From Sphingomonas yabuuchiae (GTDB lineage Bacteria; Pseudomonadota; Alphaproteobacteria; Sphingomonadales; Sphingomonadaceae): a stretch of DNA of 64,000 nt. Below the pieces are notes generated by a model, which did not search any database, was not told the DNA's origin, and saw only the letters and a program-made list of their open reading frames with translations. How positions within the stretch are numbered: the stretch's first letter is position 1; every line of letters starts with the position of its first letter. The DNA is taken from contig NZ_LDTF01000048.1 of NCBI RefSeq assembly GCF_001477495.1, positions 1-64,000 of the forward strand. Direction: 5' to 3'. Positions 8,352 to 14,696 of this stretch are shown here, piece by piece. Made by a program: the position numbers and the translations under genes.

Positions 8352-8450
8352 CTTTCCCGAAATATGTTCCCAATTGCTCTTTCCCGAAATTGGCCTTCGA
8401 GGATGGGGAAACGGGAATGGTCAGGCTGAACCAATGGCCGATTTCGGGAA
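8352..8450. repeat. cluster of TTTCCCGAAAT-type motifs
   Basis: CTTTCCCGAAAT occurs twice as a direct repeat (8352-8363 and 8379-8390) and ATTTCGGGAA follows in inverse orientation at 8441-8450. Further TTCCCG/CGGGAA half-sites lie at 8281-8310 and 8409-8417. The 364-bp region upstream of the IS66 element contains no gene. The arrangement looks like multiple binding sites for one protein, but which is unknown. Confidence 0.4.
8401..8419 (+). repeat. 19-bp direct repeat, right copy
   Basis: GGATGGGGAAACGGGAATG, 18 of 19 identical to 6448-6466, same orientation. Confidence 0.5.
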
Positions 8451-8476
8451 GACAGATTGCCTGCCTGAGCGTCCAG

Positions 8477-8571
8477 GTTGGGCGGATGCAGCCGCACTAC
8501 CCTTCCGTCACGACAGACCCAATTCCAGTCGTTCGAACGTACCTTCTCGCTTCCTGAAAGCTGCCGCTCAT
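8477..8571 (+). repeat. dispersed intergenic repeat, copy D, left part (split by IS66)
   Basis: Contains GTTGGGCGGATGCAGCCGC, CGACAGACCCAATTCCAGTC and CTTCCTGAAAGCTGCCGCTC, then is cut by the IS66 element. Its continuation is at 11539-11625. Joining the two parts and removing one 8-bp duplication restores an order matching copy B. Confidence 0.65.
8564..8571 (+). repeat. IS66 target-site duplication, left
   Basis: CCGCTCAT, identical to 11539-11546. IS66-family elements typically generate 8-bp duplications. Confidence 0.85.
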
Positions 8572-8693
8572 GTAAGCGCGGTCTGGAGACCGCCTTGCGG
8601 TAGCGCCGGTAGCCGGGATGCTTGTCGCCTTTGACGAGGGTGCGGGCGGTGCGGGAAGTTATCGGTTCTACGACCAGTCATACGAGCACTCGT

Positions 8694-9068
8694 ATGACTG
8701 GTCGGATGGAGGTGGTTGGCCGGGTGTCAGGCCGGCGCCGATGGTCGGACACGGAGAAGCTGGAGATCCTGGCGGAGGCGTTCCGACCGGGGGGTCGGGT
8801 CTGCGATGTCATCGCGCATCGCGAGGTATCGAGCAGCCTGATCTACACGTGGCGCAAGCAGCTGCGCGAAGGCAAGTTGGCCGGGGCGATGCCGTCGCTG
8901 CCGGTATTTGCCGAGGTGCAGGTGGCGGAACTGACGCCGCCAGTGCCACAGCCGGCACCATATCCATCGGGGCTCATCCAGATCGAGTTGCCGGGCGGCG
9001 TGCGGGTGAGTGTCGACGCGAGCGTGGATGCGGGGGCGCTGGCACGGGTATTGTCGGTGCTGCGGTGA
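8694..9068 (+). CDS. tnpA: IS66 accessory protein TnpA
   Basis: A 124-residue helix-turn-helix protein of the IS66 Orf1/TnpA (transposase IS3/IS911-like) family: RRRWSDTEKLEILAEAFRPG, then VIAHREVSSSLIYTWRKQL, with the C-terminal IELPGGVRVSVDASVD segment typical of IS66 TnpA. It assists TnpC in transposition. The start at 8694 is one of two nearby ATGs (also 8706). Its stop overlaps the tnpB reading frame (GTGA). Confidence 0.85.
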   Translation: MTGRMEVVGRVSGRRRWSDTEKLEILAEAFRPGGRVCDVIAHREVSSSLIYTWRKQLREGKLAGAMPSLPVFAEVQVAELTPPVPQPAPYPSGLIQIELPGGVRVSVDASVDAGALARVLSVLR

Positions 9069-9307
9069 ACCCGCATTCGGGTGCGCTGTTCGCGTTCCGC
9101 GGCAAGCGGGGGCATCTGGTCAAGCTGCTGTGGTTCGATGGCCAGGGACTTTGCCTGTTTTCCAAGCGGCTCGACCGGGGCCGGTTTGTCTGGCCGGTGA
9201 CGGCGACCGGCACGGTGACGCTGACGCCGGCGCAATTGTCGATGCTGCTAGAGGGCATCGACTGGCGGCGTCCCGAGCCGACGTTCACGCCGACGCTGGC
9301 GGGATGA
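9065..9307 (+). pseudogene. tnpB: IS66 TnpB, N-terminally truncated
   Basis: The frame encodes PHSGALFAFRGKRGHLVKLL, then WFDGQGLCLFSKRLDRGRF and the terminal LEGIDWRRPEPT, clearly IS66 Orf2/TnpB. Family members are about 115 residues and begin with a segment containing ...ATGHTDMRKGF... that is missing here, so about 35 residues are lost. The only start is a GTG overlapping the tnpA stop. The junction is described in the findings. The product may still be made but is probably not functional. Confidence 0.75.
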
Positions 9308-9368
9308 AAACGGCGGTTTTGCGGCACTTTCCCTCGCTCACTGACCTGCAATCTGCTATGGAGACAGC

Positions 9369-10913
9369 GTGTCGGAAGCGCCCGTTTCCCCTGCTGATGC
9401 CACCGCGCGCATCGCCGCGCTGGAGGCTTCGCTCGCCCGGGCCAATGCCGCGCTGGCCGCCCGTGACCTGCTCATCGATACGCTACGCGGACAGATCGCG
9501 CGGCTGCGACGAATGCAGTTCGGCGCGTCGTCCGAAAAGCTGGGCCGCGAGATCGAGCAGCTCGAACTGGCGCTGGAGGAACTCGAGACCGAGCGCGATG
9601 CGCCTGGACCTGAGATGGTTGACCCTGGCGTGGCGGTTCGGCCGGTGCCCGTCCGCAGTCTGCCCGGACATCTGCCGCGCGAGGAGGTCGTCCATGAGCC
9701 GGCGTCCGGTGCCTGCACCTGCCCGGACTGTGGCGGTGCATTGCGCGCGCTCGGCTTGGACGCGCACGAGATGCTCGACATCGTGCCGGTGCGCTGGCGT
9801 GTCGTGCGCAACGTCCGCCCCAAATATAGCTGCCGGTCCTGCGAGAAGATCGTTCAGGCGCCCGCCCCGGTCAGCGCCGTGGCCAGGGGCAAGGCGACCT
9901 TCGCCACGCTGGCGCATATCGTCGTCTCCAAGTTCGACCACCATTTGCCGCTATACCGCCAAGCCGAGATGATGGCCGCGCAAGGGCTCGACATCGACCG
10001 CTCGACGCTGGCGGGTTGGGCCGGACAGGCTGCGGCACTCCTCGACCCCATCGTCAGTCGCATCCGCGACGAGGTGCTCAAGGCCGACAAGATCCATGCC
10101 GACGACACGCCCGTGCCGGTGCTCGACCCCGGCCGGGGCAAGACCGCGACCGGGCGGCTGTGGGTGTACGCGGCCGACGACCAGGCATCCGGTAGCACGG
10201 CGCCGCGTGCGACCTGGTATCGCTTCACGCCAGACCGCACCGCCGCGCACCCAACGTCCCATCTCGCCGGTTTCCGCGGTTTCCTCCAGGCCGATGCGTA
10301 TGCCGGTTATGACGGACTGTATCGTGGTGGCGTGACCGAGGTCGCCTGCTGGGCACATTTCCGGCGCAAGGTCTTCGATCTGCACGAGCGGTCGCCGACG
10401 CCGCTGACCACCGGCATCCTCGAGCGGATCGGCGCGCTTTATGCCGTCGAGGCCGAGGTCCGCGGGCAACCGCCGGATATGCGATGCCGAACCCGTCAGG
10501 AGAAAAGCCGGCCACTGGTCGATGACCTGCGCGCGGTGCTCGACGCCGCCCTGCGCCGTCTGTCACCGAAGTCCGACATGGCCCGGGCCATCGCCTATGG
10601 CACGAAGCGCTGGCCAGCACTGTCGCGCTTTCTCGATGACGGCCGCCTGGAGATCGACAATAACATTGCGGAGCGTGCGCTACGCGGTGTCGCTCTCGGA
10701 CGCCGCAATTGGTTGTTTGCCGGTTCTCGCGCAGGCGGCGAGCGTGCCGCTGCCATCTACACCGTCATCCAGACCTGCAAGGCGAACGGCGTCGACCCAC
10801 CGGCGTATATCGCCGACGTCATCGCCAGGGTCGCAGGTGAGTGGCCTGCCAGCCGATGGGACGAACTCATGCCGTGGAACTGGTCTCCCGAACCTGCCAG
10901 ACTGGCGGCATGA
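9369..10913 (+). CDS. tnpC: IS66-family transposase TnpC
   Basis: Full-length 514-residue DDE transposase. Order: N-terminal coiled coil (15-80) with the LRRMQFGASSEKL motif, zinc-binding segment with CPDCGG (118-123) and CRSC (155-158), then the catalytic core with D245 (HADDTP), D309 (QADAYAGY) and E435 (NNIAERALR). All expected catalytic residues are present. GTG start at 9369. The stop overlaps the next gene by ATGA. Confidence 0.95.
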   Translation: MSEAPVSPADATARIAALEASLARANAALAARDLLIDTLRGQIARLRRMQFGASSEKLGREIEQLELALEELETERDAPGPEMVDPGVAVRPVPVRSLPGHLPREEVVHEPASGACTCPDCGGALRALGLDAHEMLDIVPVRWRVVRNVRPKYSCRSCEKIVQAPAPVSAVARGKATFATLAHIVVSKFDHHLPLYRQAEMMAAQGLDIDRSTLAGWAGQAAALLDPIVSRIRDEVLKADKIHADDTPVPVLDPGRGKTATGRLWVYAADDQASGSTAPRATWYRFTPDRTAAHPTSHLAGFRGFLQADAYAGYDGLYRGGVTEVACWAHFRRKVFDLHERSPTPLTTGILERIGALYAVEAEVRGQPPDMRCRTRQEKSRPLVDDLRAVLDAALRRLSPKSDMARAIAYGTKRWPALSRFLDDGRLEIDNNIAERALRGVALGRRNWLFAGSRAGGERAAAIYTVIQTCKANGVDPPAYIADVIARVAGEWPASRWDELMPWNWSPEPARLAA

Positions 10914-11512
10914 GCGCCGAGACCATCATCCGCCTGCACATCGCCCTGGACGACATCGAACCCGTCATCTGGCGCCGGGTCGACGTGCCGGTCACCGCCA
11001 GCCTCAAGATGCTCCACGACATCGTCCAGGCCGCGATGGGCTGGGAGGACTACCACCTGTGGCATTTCGAGGCCGGCGACCGGCGCTATGGCGTCCCCGA
11101 CCCGACGTGGCCGGAGAGCGGCATGACCGCTGCAAAAAACGTGAAGCTCGCAACGCTCATCGACCGCGGCGTGCGGGAGTTCGTCTACACCTACGACATA
11201 GGTGACGACTGGCGGCACACCATCACCGTCGAGGCGGTCGGCCCCGGCGAACCCAACGTTAAATATCCACGCTTCGTCGATGGCGCCCGGCGCGGCCCGC
11301 CCGAGGATGTCGGCGGCTTGCCCGGGTTCGAGATGTTCCTCGATGCCATGGCCGACCCCAGCCACGAAGAACATGACCGCTTACGTGAATGGTATGGGGG
11401 ACCCTACAACGCCACCGACTTAGACGAACGCTTCACCCGCCGCGCTGTCGCTGCCATCGCCATCCGCCGCCACGCCGGGAAACTCGCCTACCAGAAGAGC
11501 CGCGCTCAATAA
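10910..11512 (+). CDS. plasmid pRiA4b ORF-3 family passenger protein
   Basis: A 200-residue protein of the pRiA4b ORF-3 family (also called IS1096 element passenger TnpR-like). The family signature is visible: LHIALDDIEPVIWRRVDVP, then AMGWEDYHLWHFEAG and FVYTYDIGDDWRHTITVE. It often rides as a passenger on IS66 elements of sphingomonads and rhizobia, and its role is unknown. Translation is coupled to tnpC by a 4-bp overlap. It lies inside the terminal repeat, so it moves with the element. Confidence 0.85.
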   Translation: MSAETIIRLHIALDDIEPVIWRRVDVPVTASLKMLHDIVQAAMGWEDYHLWHFEAGDRRYGVPDPTWPESGMTAAKNVKLATLIDRGVREFVYTYDIGDDWRHTITVEAVGPGEPNVKYPRFVDGARRGPPEDVGGLPGFEMFLDAMADPSHEEHDRLREWYGGPYNATDLDERFTRRAVAAIAIRRHAGKLAYQKSRAQ

Positions 11513-11538
11513 CAAGGCGGTCTAGCGGCCACGCTTAC

Positions 11539-11625
11539 CCGCTCATTCATATCAACGGATTAGCTGATTGAGCGAGCCCGCTCGGCCATTCGGAACGGCG
11601 GAGATTGGTGGGAAGCCGACGTTGC
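11539..11625 (+). repeat. dispersed intergenic repeat, copy D, right part
   Basis: Begins with the second CCGCTCAT duplication (11539-11546) and continues TTCATATCAAC...GAGCGAGCCCGCTCGGCC and GGAACGGCGGAGATTGGTGG, corresponding to the 3' half of copy B (GTTCATATTAGCG...GAACGGCCAGGCGGAACGGCGGA). Confidence 0.65.
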
Positions 11626-11655
11626 ATGATGTCGGGCTGCCACTAAATTCGCGGC

Positions 11656-11898
11656 ATGATCTGCAACATCATCGACAGGCGAACGAGGCCGTATCGCTGG
11701 CGCGAGGTTAACGCCATCATCGAGGCGACTTCGCATGACAATGCCTGCGAGGATGCGGACCAACAACGACCGACCAATTACGATCTGACCTACGACCAGC
11801 GTGAGAATGTCACTGTCGCGGAAGCGATCGCGTGGGCCAACGAAGAGGTGTGTCCGGTGACGCTGTACCTCTACGACAAGGGTACCGGGACTACCTGA
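11656..11898 (+). CDS. hypothetical protein (80 aa)
   Basis: A small acidic soluble protein with segments RPYRWREVNAII, HDNACEDADQ and VAEAIAWANEEVCPVTLYLYD. The last segment, a helix followed by a strand, reads like a folded protein rather than a frame artefact. No family recognised. No strong ribosome site precedes the ATG. It directly follows the repeat remnant. Confidence 0.5.
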   Translation: MICNIIDRRTRPYRWREVNAIIEATSHDNACEDADQQRPTNYDLTYDQRENVTVAEAIAWANEEVCPVTLYLYDKGTGTT

Positions 11899-11939
11899 CC
11901 AATGCCCTTTTCGGGTAAAAAGCGGTCGATTGGCCCCGA

Positions 11940-12182
11940 CTACTTTGATTGGCTCATAGGTCTAGAGAACTGGTGCTCATCAAATAGCTCGACAGTGGCC
12001 AACTTCGGCCCCTCGTTCCAGATTGAGACCCAATTATCTGGGTGAATGTCGATCGAGTGCGGGTAGCCGTTCTGAAGGATCACAAGGGCTTCGCCTTTTG
12101 GCGGAACCTCATACTGGTCGCAAAGTGGCTCGACGAAGATCGTCAACGGTGTTTCGAGATAATTGCGGATAGGCAATCGCAA
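11940..12182 (-). CDS. hypothetical protein (80 aa, TTG start)
   Basis: A soluble protein with LTIFVEPLCDQYEVPPKGEA, VILQNGYPHSIDIHPDNWVSI and LATVELF, which look like strands of a small beta-rich domain. The only usable start is a TTG, with GGAGCAG a few bases upstream and an in-frame stop just before it. Convergent with the preceding small gene. Family unknown. Confidence 0.4.
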   Translation of the reverse strand: MRLPIRNYLETPLTIFVEPLCDQYEVPPKGEALVILQNGYPHSIDIHPDNWVSIWNEGPKLATVELFDEHQFSRPMSQSK

Positions 12183-12238
12183 AGGGCTGCTCCATCATTC
12201 CAATGCCTCATGCTGGATCATCCCAAGAATGTCGGCAA

Positions 12239-12345
12239 GTGGGCGCAAGCGGTCGCCCTTCCCCTCCGCCACGACGACCCACAACCAGACATCGGTAGCG
12301 TTCTACAAGGCATCCTATTTCCGACGTTCGTTCAGGTTCGAAGCA
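12239..12345 (+). repeat. dispersed intergenic repeat, copy E
   Basis: Contains GTGGGCGCAAGCGGTCGCCC, CCACGACGACCCACAACC and TTCCGACGTTCGTTCAGGTT, in the order of copy B. Confidence 0.65.
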
Positions 12346-12568
12346 GCCGCCGATGCCTGATAAACCGCTCTCTGCACGACCGCACAATGCCCGCCCCACA
12401 AGGTTGGCGAAGCCGGAAATCTAATAAGGCAGCACAGGTAGTTCCGCTGCGCGTCTCTGGCATTCCTCGGGGGCGCTTCACGATCATAAGCCCGGGTGCA
12501 TGCTTCGCCCAGGGGCCATCGGCAAGCTGACGATGTTTCAAACGGAACGATCACGTTCACTTCTATTT
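12346..12568. other. gene-free stretch
   Basis: Between repeat copy E and the marR promoter. Short open frames exist on both strands, but none has a ribosome site or a protein-like pattern. I see nothing I can name here. Confidence 0.4.
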
Positions 12569-12586
12569 ATGACAATATGCTGTCAT
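12569..12586. promoter_or_regulatory. probable MarR operator
   Basis: ATGACA-N6-TGTCAT is a perfect 6-bp inverted repeat 20 bp upstream of the marR ATG, of the size and position typical of MarR autoregulatory sites. Confidence 0.5.
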
Positions 12587-12605
12587 TGCTCGGTGCCGAT
12601 ACCAC

Positions 12606-13094
12606 ATGAACGACACTCCTACAGAAGCACGCGAGCTCGCACTTGCCGTTTTTGCTGCCAGCGGGCGCCTGGTGAGTGCCGGCAATACGCTAGTCGAGCA
12701 TCTCGACCTCACCAGTGCTTGGTGGCAGGTGCTCGCGGCGCTGCGCTATTCGCCAACACCGCTGACGGTCGCGTCGATCGCGCGTGCGATGGGGCTTACC
12801 CGGCAGGCGGTGCAACGGATCGTCGATCTTCTCGAGGAGAAGGGTTTGGTGGCGTTCCAGCCCAATCCGCAGCACCTCCGCGCCAAGCTCGTCACGCTGA
12901 CGACGGCCGGGAGCGAGGCGGTGGTAGGTGCCGAGAACGCCGTCGCGCCGATCGATATGGCGATCGTTGATCATATCGGACCGGCCCGCATCCGTGATGC
13001 CATTTCCACGCTTCGGGCAATGGTCGCTGTCATCTCCGAGCGCCTCGACGAGCGGGATGCTCCCTCAACATCTCGGAAAGGACCCTCATCATGA
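12606..13094 (+). CDS. MarR-family transcriptional regulator
   Basis: A 162-residue winged-helix protein. The DNA-binding segment PLTVASIARAMGLTRQAVQRIVDLLEEKGLV is followed by the wing NPQHLRAKLVTLTTAG. The stop overlaps the next gene by ATGA, so regulator and oxidoreductase form one translationally coupled unit. An inverted repeat just upstream is a likely autoregulatory operator. The signal sensed is unknown. Confidence 0.87.
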   Translation: MNDTPTEARELALAVFAASGRLVSAGNTLVEHLDLTSAWWQVLAALRYSPTPLTVASIARAMGLTRQAVQRIVDLLEEKGLVAFQPNPQHLRAKLVTLTTAGSEAVVGAENAVAPIDMAIVDHIGPARIRDAISTLRAMVAVISERLDERDAPSTSRKGPSS

Positions 13095-13996
13095 TCCTCA
13101 TTTCCGGTGCAACCGGTGGCATCGGCAGTGAAATCTGCCGGTTGCTAGGCCAGGCAGGCACGCCGTTCCGCGCGATGGCCCGCCAGCAGGCGCAGGTAGA
13201 CGCCTATCGGAAAAAAGGGACCGACGCGGTGCTCGGCGATTTCGACCGGCCCGATACGTTGCCAGCCGCATTCGAGGGCATCGACACGATGTTCCTCATC
13301 ACGCCGCCCAATCAGCGCCAGTTCGAGCAGGAAATCACTGCGATCGACGTTACCCGCCAAGCTGGCGTCCGCCGCATCGTCAAGCTGTCGGCATCCGACG
13401 CCAATATTCGCTCGACCGTGCCCTGGGCGCAGACCCACGCCCGGATCGACCATCATCTGCGCGCGTCGGGGATCGACTGGACGATCCTGAAGCCCACGGC
13501 GTTCATGCAGAATTTTCTGTGGTTCAAGGATGCTATCGCCAAGGGCTTCCTGCCCCAGGTCGCCGGCAAGGGGTCGGTGTCGTGGGTCGATACGCGCGAC
13601 GTGGCGCGAGTCGCCGCCACGGTCCTGAGCCAGGACGCTCACGTCCGCGCGACGTATTTCCTTACGGGTCCGGAAACGCTCGATATGAACGCGACGGCCG
13701 AGCGCCTCGGCGCGGTCGCGGGGCGCAAGGTGCGCTATCTCGACTTGCCCAATCCGCTGTTAGCCGCGCTGCTGCGCGTCACCGGTAATTCGCGGTGGAT
13801 GACCAAGGGGCTCGTAAACCAGTTCGCCGACGTGGTTGCCGGTCATCACGACATCGACCCTACCTTTGAGATCGAACGGCTGACCGGCACCCCGCCGCAC
13901 GACCTCACCGCCTTCGTGCGCGATCACCGCGATCAGTTTATCAGCTCGCCGAGGCAGCGCGCGGATGCCGCTCAATTTCGTCCAACCGCAGTGTAA
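13091..13996 (+). CDS. NmrA-like NAD(P)-binding oxidoreductase
   Basis: A 301-residue atypical short-chain reductase of the NmrA/HSCARG type. The cofactor motif is ILISGATGGIGSEICRLL at residues 2-19. The catalytic YxxxK of classical SDRs is not in place (the region reads WAQTHARIDHHLRASGIDWTIL), as usual for quinone-reductase or redox-sensing members such as QorB relatives. It probably binds NADPH and reduces a quinone-like compound, or senses redox state. Coupled to the upstream marR by a 4-bp overlap. Confidence 0.85.
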   Translation: MILISGATGGIGSEICRLLGQAGTPFRAMARQQAQVDAYRKKGTDAVLGDFDRPDTLPAAFEGIDTMFLITPPNQRQFEQEITAIDVTRQAGVRRIVKLSASDANIRSTVPWAQTHARIDHHLRASGIDWTILKPTAFMQNFLWFKDAIAKGFLPQVAGKGSVSWVDTRDVARVAATVLSQDAHVRATYFLTGPETLDMNATAERLGAVAGRKVRYLDLPNPLLAALLRVTGNSRWMTKGLVNQFADVVAGHHDIDPTFEIERLTGTPPHDLTAFVRDHRDQFISSPRQRADAAQFRPTAV

Positions 13997-14216
13997 TCGC
14001 CTTGCTAGGCAGATGGATGGTTAGCCTCTGCCGTTCCTGTTCGTTGAAACGAGCGGCCTTGATCAACAGGTCACGGATGGCCGCGCGACCAACGACCCTG
14101 TCACCTCCTAGCCATCCACTACCGAGGGCGATCTCAGGTGCTAGAATGAGGAGGCCATAGGCGTCAGGGGAAACATGCTCATTTATGACGGTGATGCCCT
14201 TTCGCTCTAAATTCAT
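13941..14216 (-). CDS. hypothetical protein (91 aa)
   Basis: A soluble 91-residue protein with VINEHVSPDAYGLLILAPEIALGSGWLG and LTIHLPSKAITLRLDEIERH. AAGAGG precedes the ATG at 14216. Its 3' end overlaps the 3' end of the NmrA gene by 56 bp on the opposite strand, which is unusual but possible for convergent genes. No family recognised. Confidence 0.45.
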   Translation of the reverse strand: MNLERKGITVINEHVSPDAYGLLILAPEIALGSGWLGGDRVVGRAAIRDLLIKAARFNEQERQRLTIHLPSKAITLRLDEIERHPRAASAS

Positions 14217-14249
14217 GTTCCTCTTAACCTGAGAATCTCGGCTTGGCGA

Positions 14250-14325
14250 CCGGTGGGCTTTCGACCCATATTCAGACATTCGCGGCTAGTTCCTTGCCGC
14301 CCGACTTCAGTCATTCATTCAGGTG
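14250..14325 (+). repeat. dispersed intergenic repeat, copy F (diverged)
   Basis: GTGGGCTTTCGACCCATATT, CAGACATTCGCGG and then CCCGACTTCAGTCATTCATT: the same blocks as copy C but more diverged and with shorter spacing. Confidence 0.45.
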
Positions 14326-14450
14326 TGCGAGCCGTTCTTCCCCCAAGCGTTTTTCGGGTAGATCGGCCAAAAGCGCTGCCTGCTGAAGACGCACGACGCT
14401 AATCGCGCGGTCTCGCCGATCCGTGCGTCAGGCACTGCCCGTTCATGTGG

Positions 14451-14642
14451 CTACACCTGTCGCATGCCTCCATCGACGCAGAGTTTGGCGCCGGTGATAA
14501 AGCTGGCTTCGGTGCTGAGGAGGAAGACGGCAGCGGCGGCAACCTCGTCGGGGCGCGCCATGTGGCCTAGCTGGATTGGCGCGACGCCATTGACGCGGAT
14601 GCGTCGCGAGGCCTGCTCGGAAACCCCGCTGCGCCCCTGATG
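14451..14642 (-). pseudogene. SDR-family oxidoreductase, C-terminal remnant
   Basis: Read leftwards the frame encodes RRIRVNGVAPIQLGHMARPD, then EVAAAAVFLLSTEASFITGA and a terminal VDGGMRQV, the C-terminal 55 or so residues of a classical short-chain dehydrogenase. Homology ends abruptly near 14642, and no start or cofactor motif is present. It was probably truncated by the rearrangement that placed the chemoreceptor gene next to it. Confidence 0.75.
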
Positions 14643-14696
14643 TAAAATCGTGATTACTTAATACATTATATATGATTAACATGGTTTAGCTTCGGC

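Larger units (their letters stand above)
8572..11538 (+). mobile_element. IS66-family insertion sequence (2,967 bp)
   Basis: Bounded by imperfect 26-bp terminal inverted repeats (left 8572-8597, right 11513-11538; 21 of 26 positions match; both ends start GTAAGCG and share AGACCGCCTTG at the inner end). Flanked by a perfect 8-bp direct duplication. Gene order is tnpA, truncated tnpB, tnpC and a passenger gene of the pRiA4b ORF-3 family. The intact ends and perfect duplication argue for fairly recent insertion, although tnpB looks damaged. Confidence 0.93.

Noticed and set aside
12332-12541. 69-residue minus-strand open frame
   Set aside because: No ribosome site, Arg-rich composition and overlap with the dispersed repeat.
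14443-14682. 79-residue minus-strand open frame
   Set aside because: The SDR remnant is in a different phase of the same strand and has clear homology; this frame has none.
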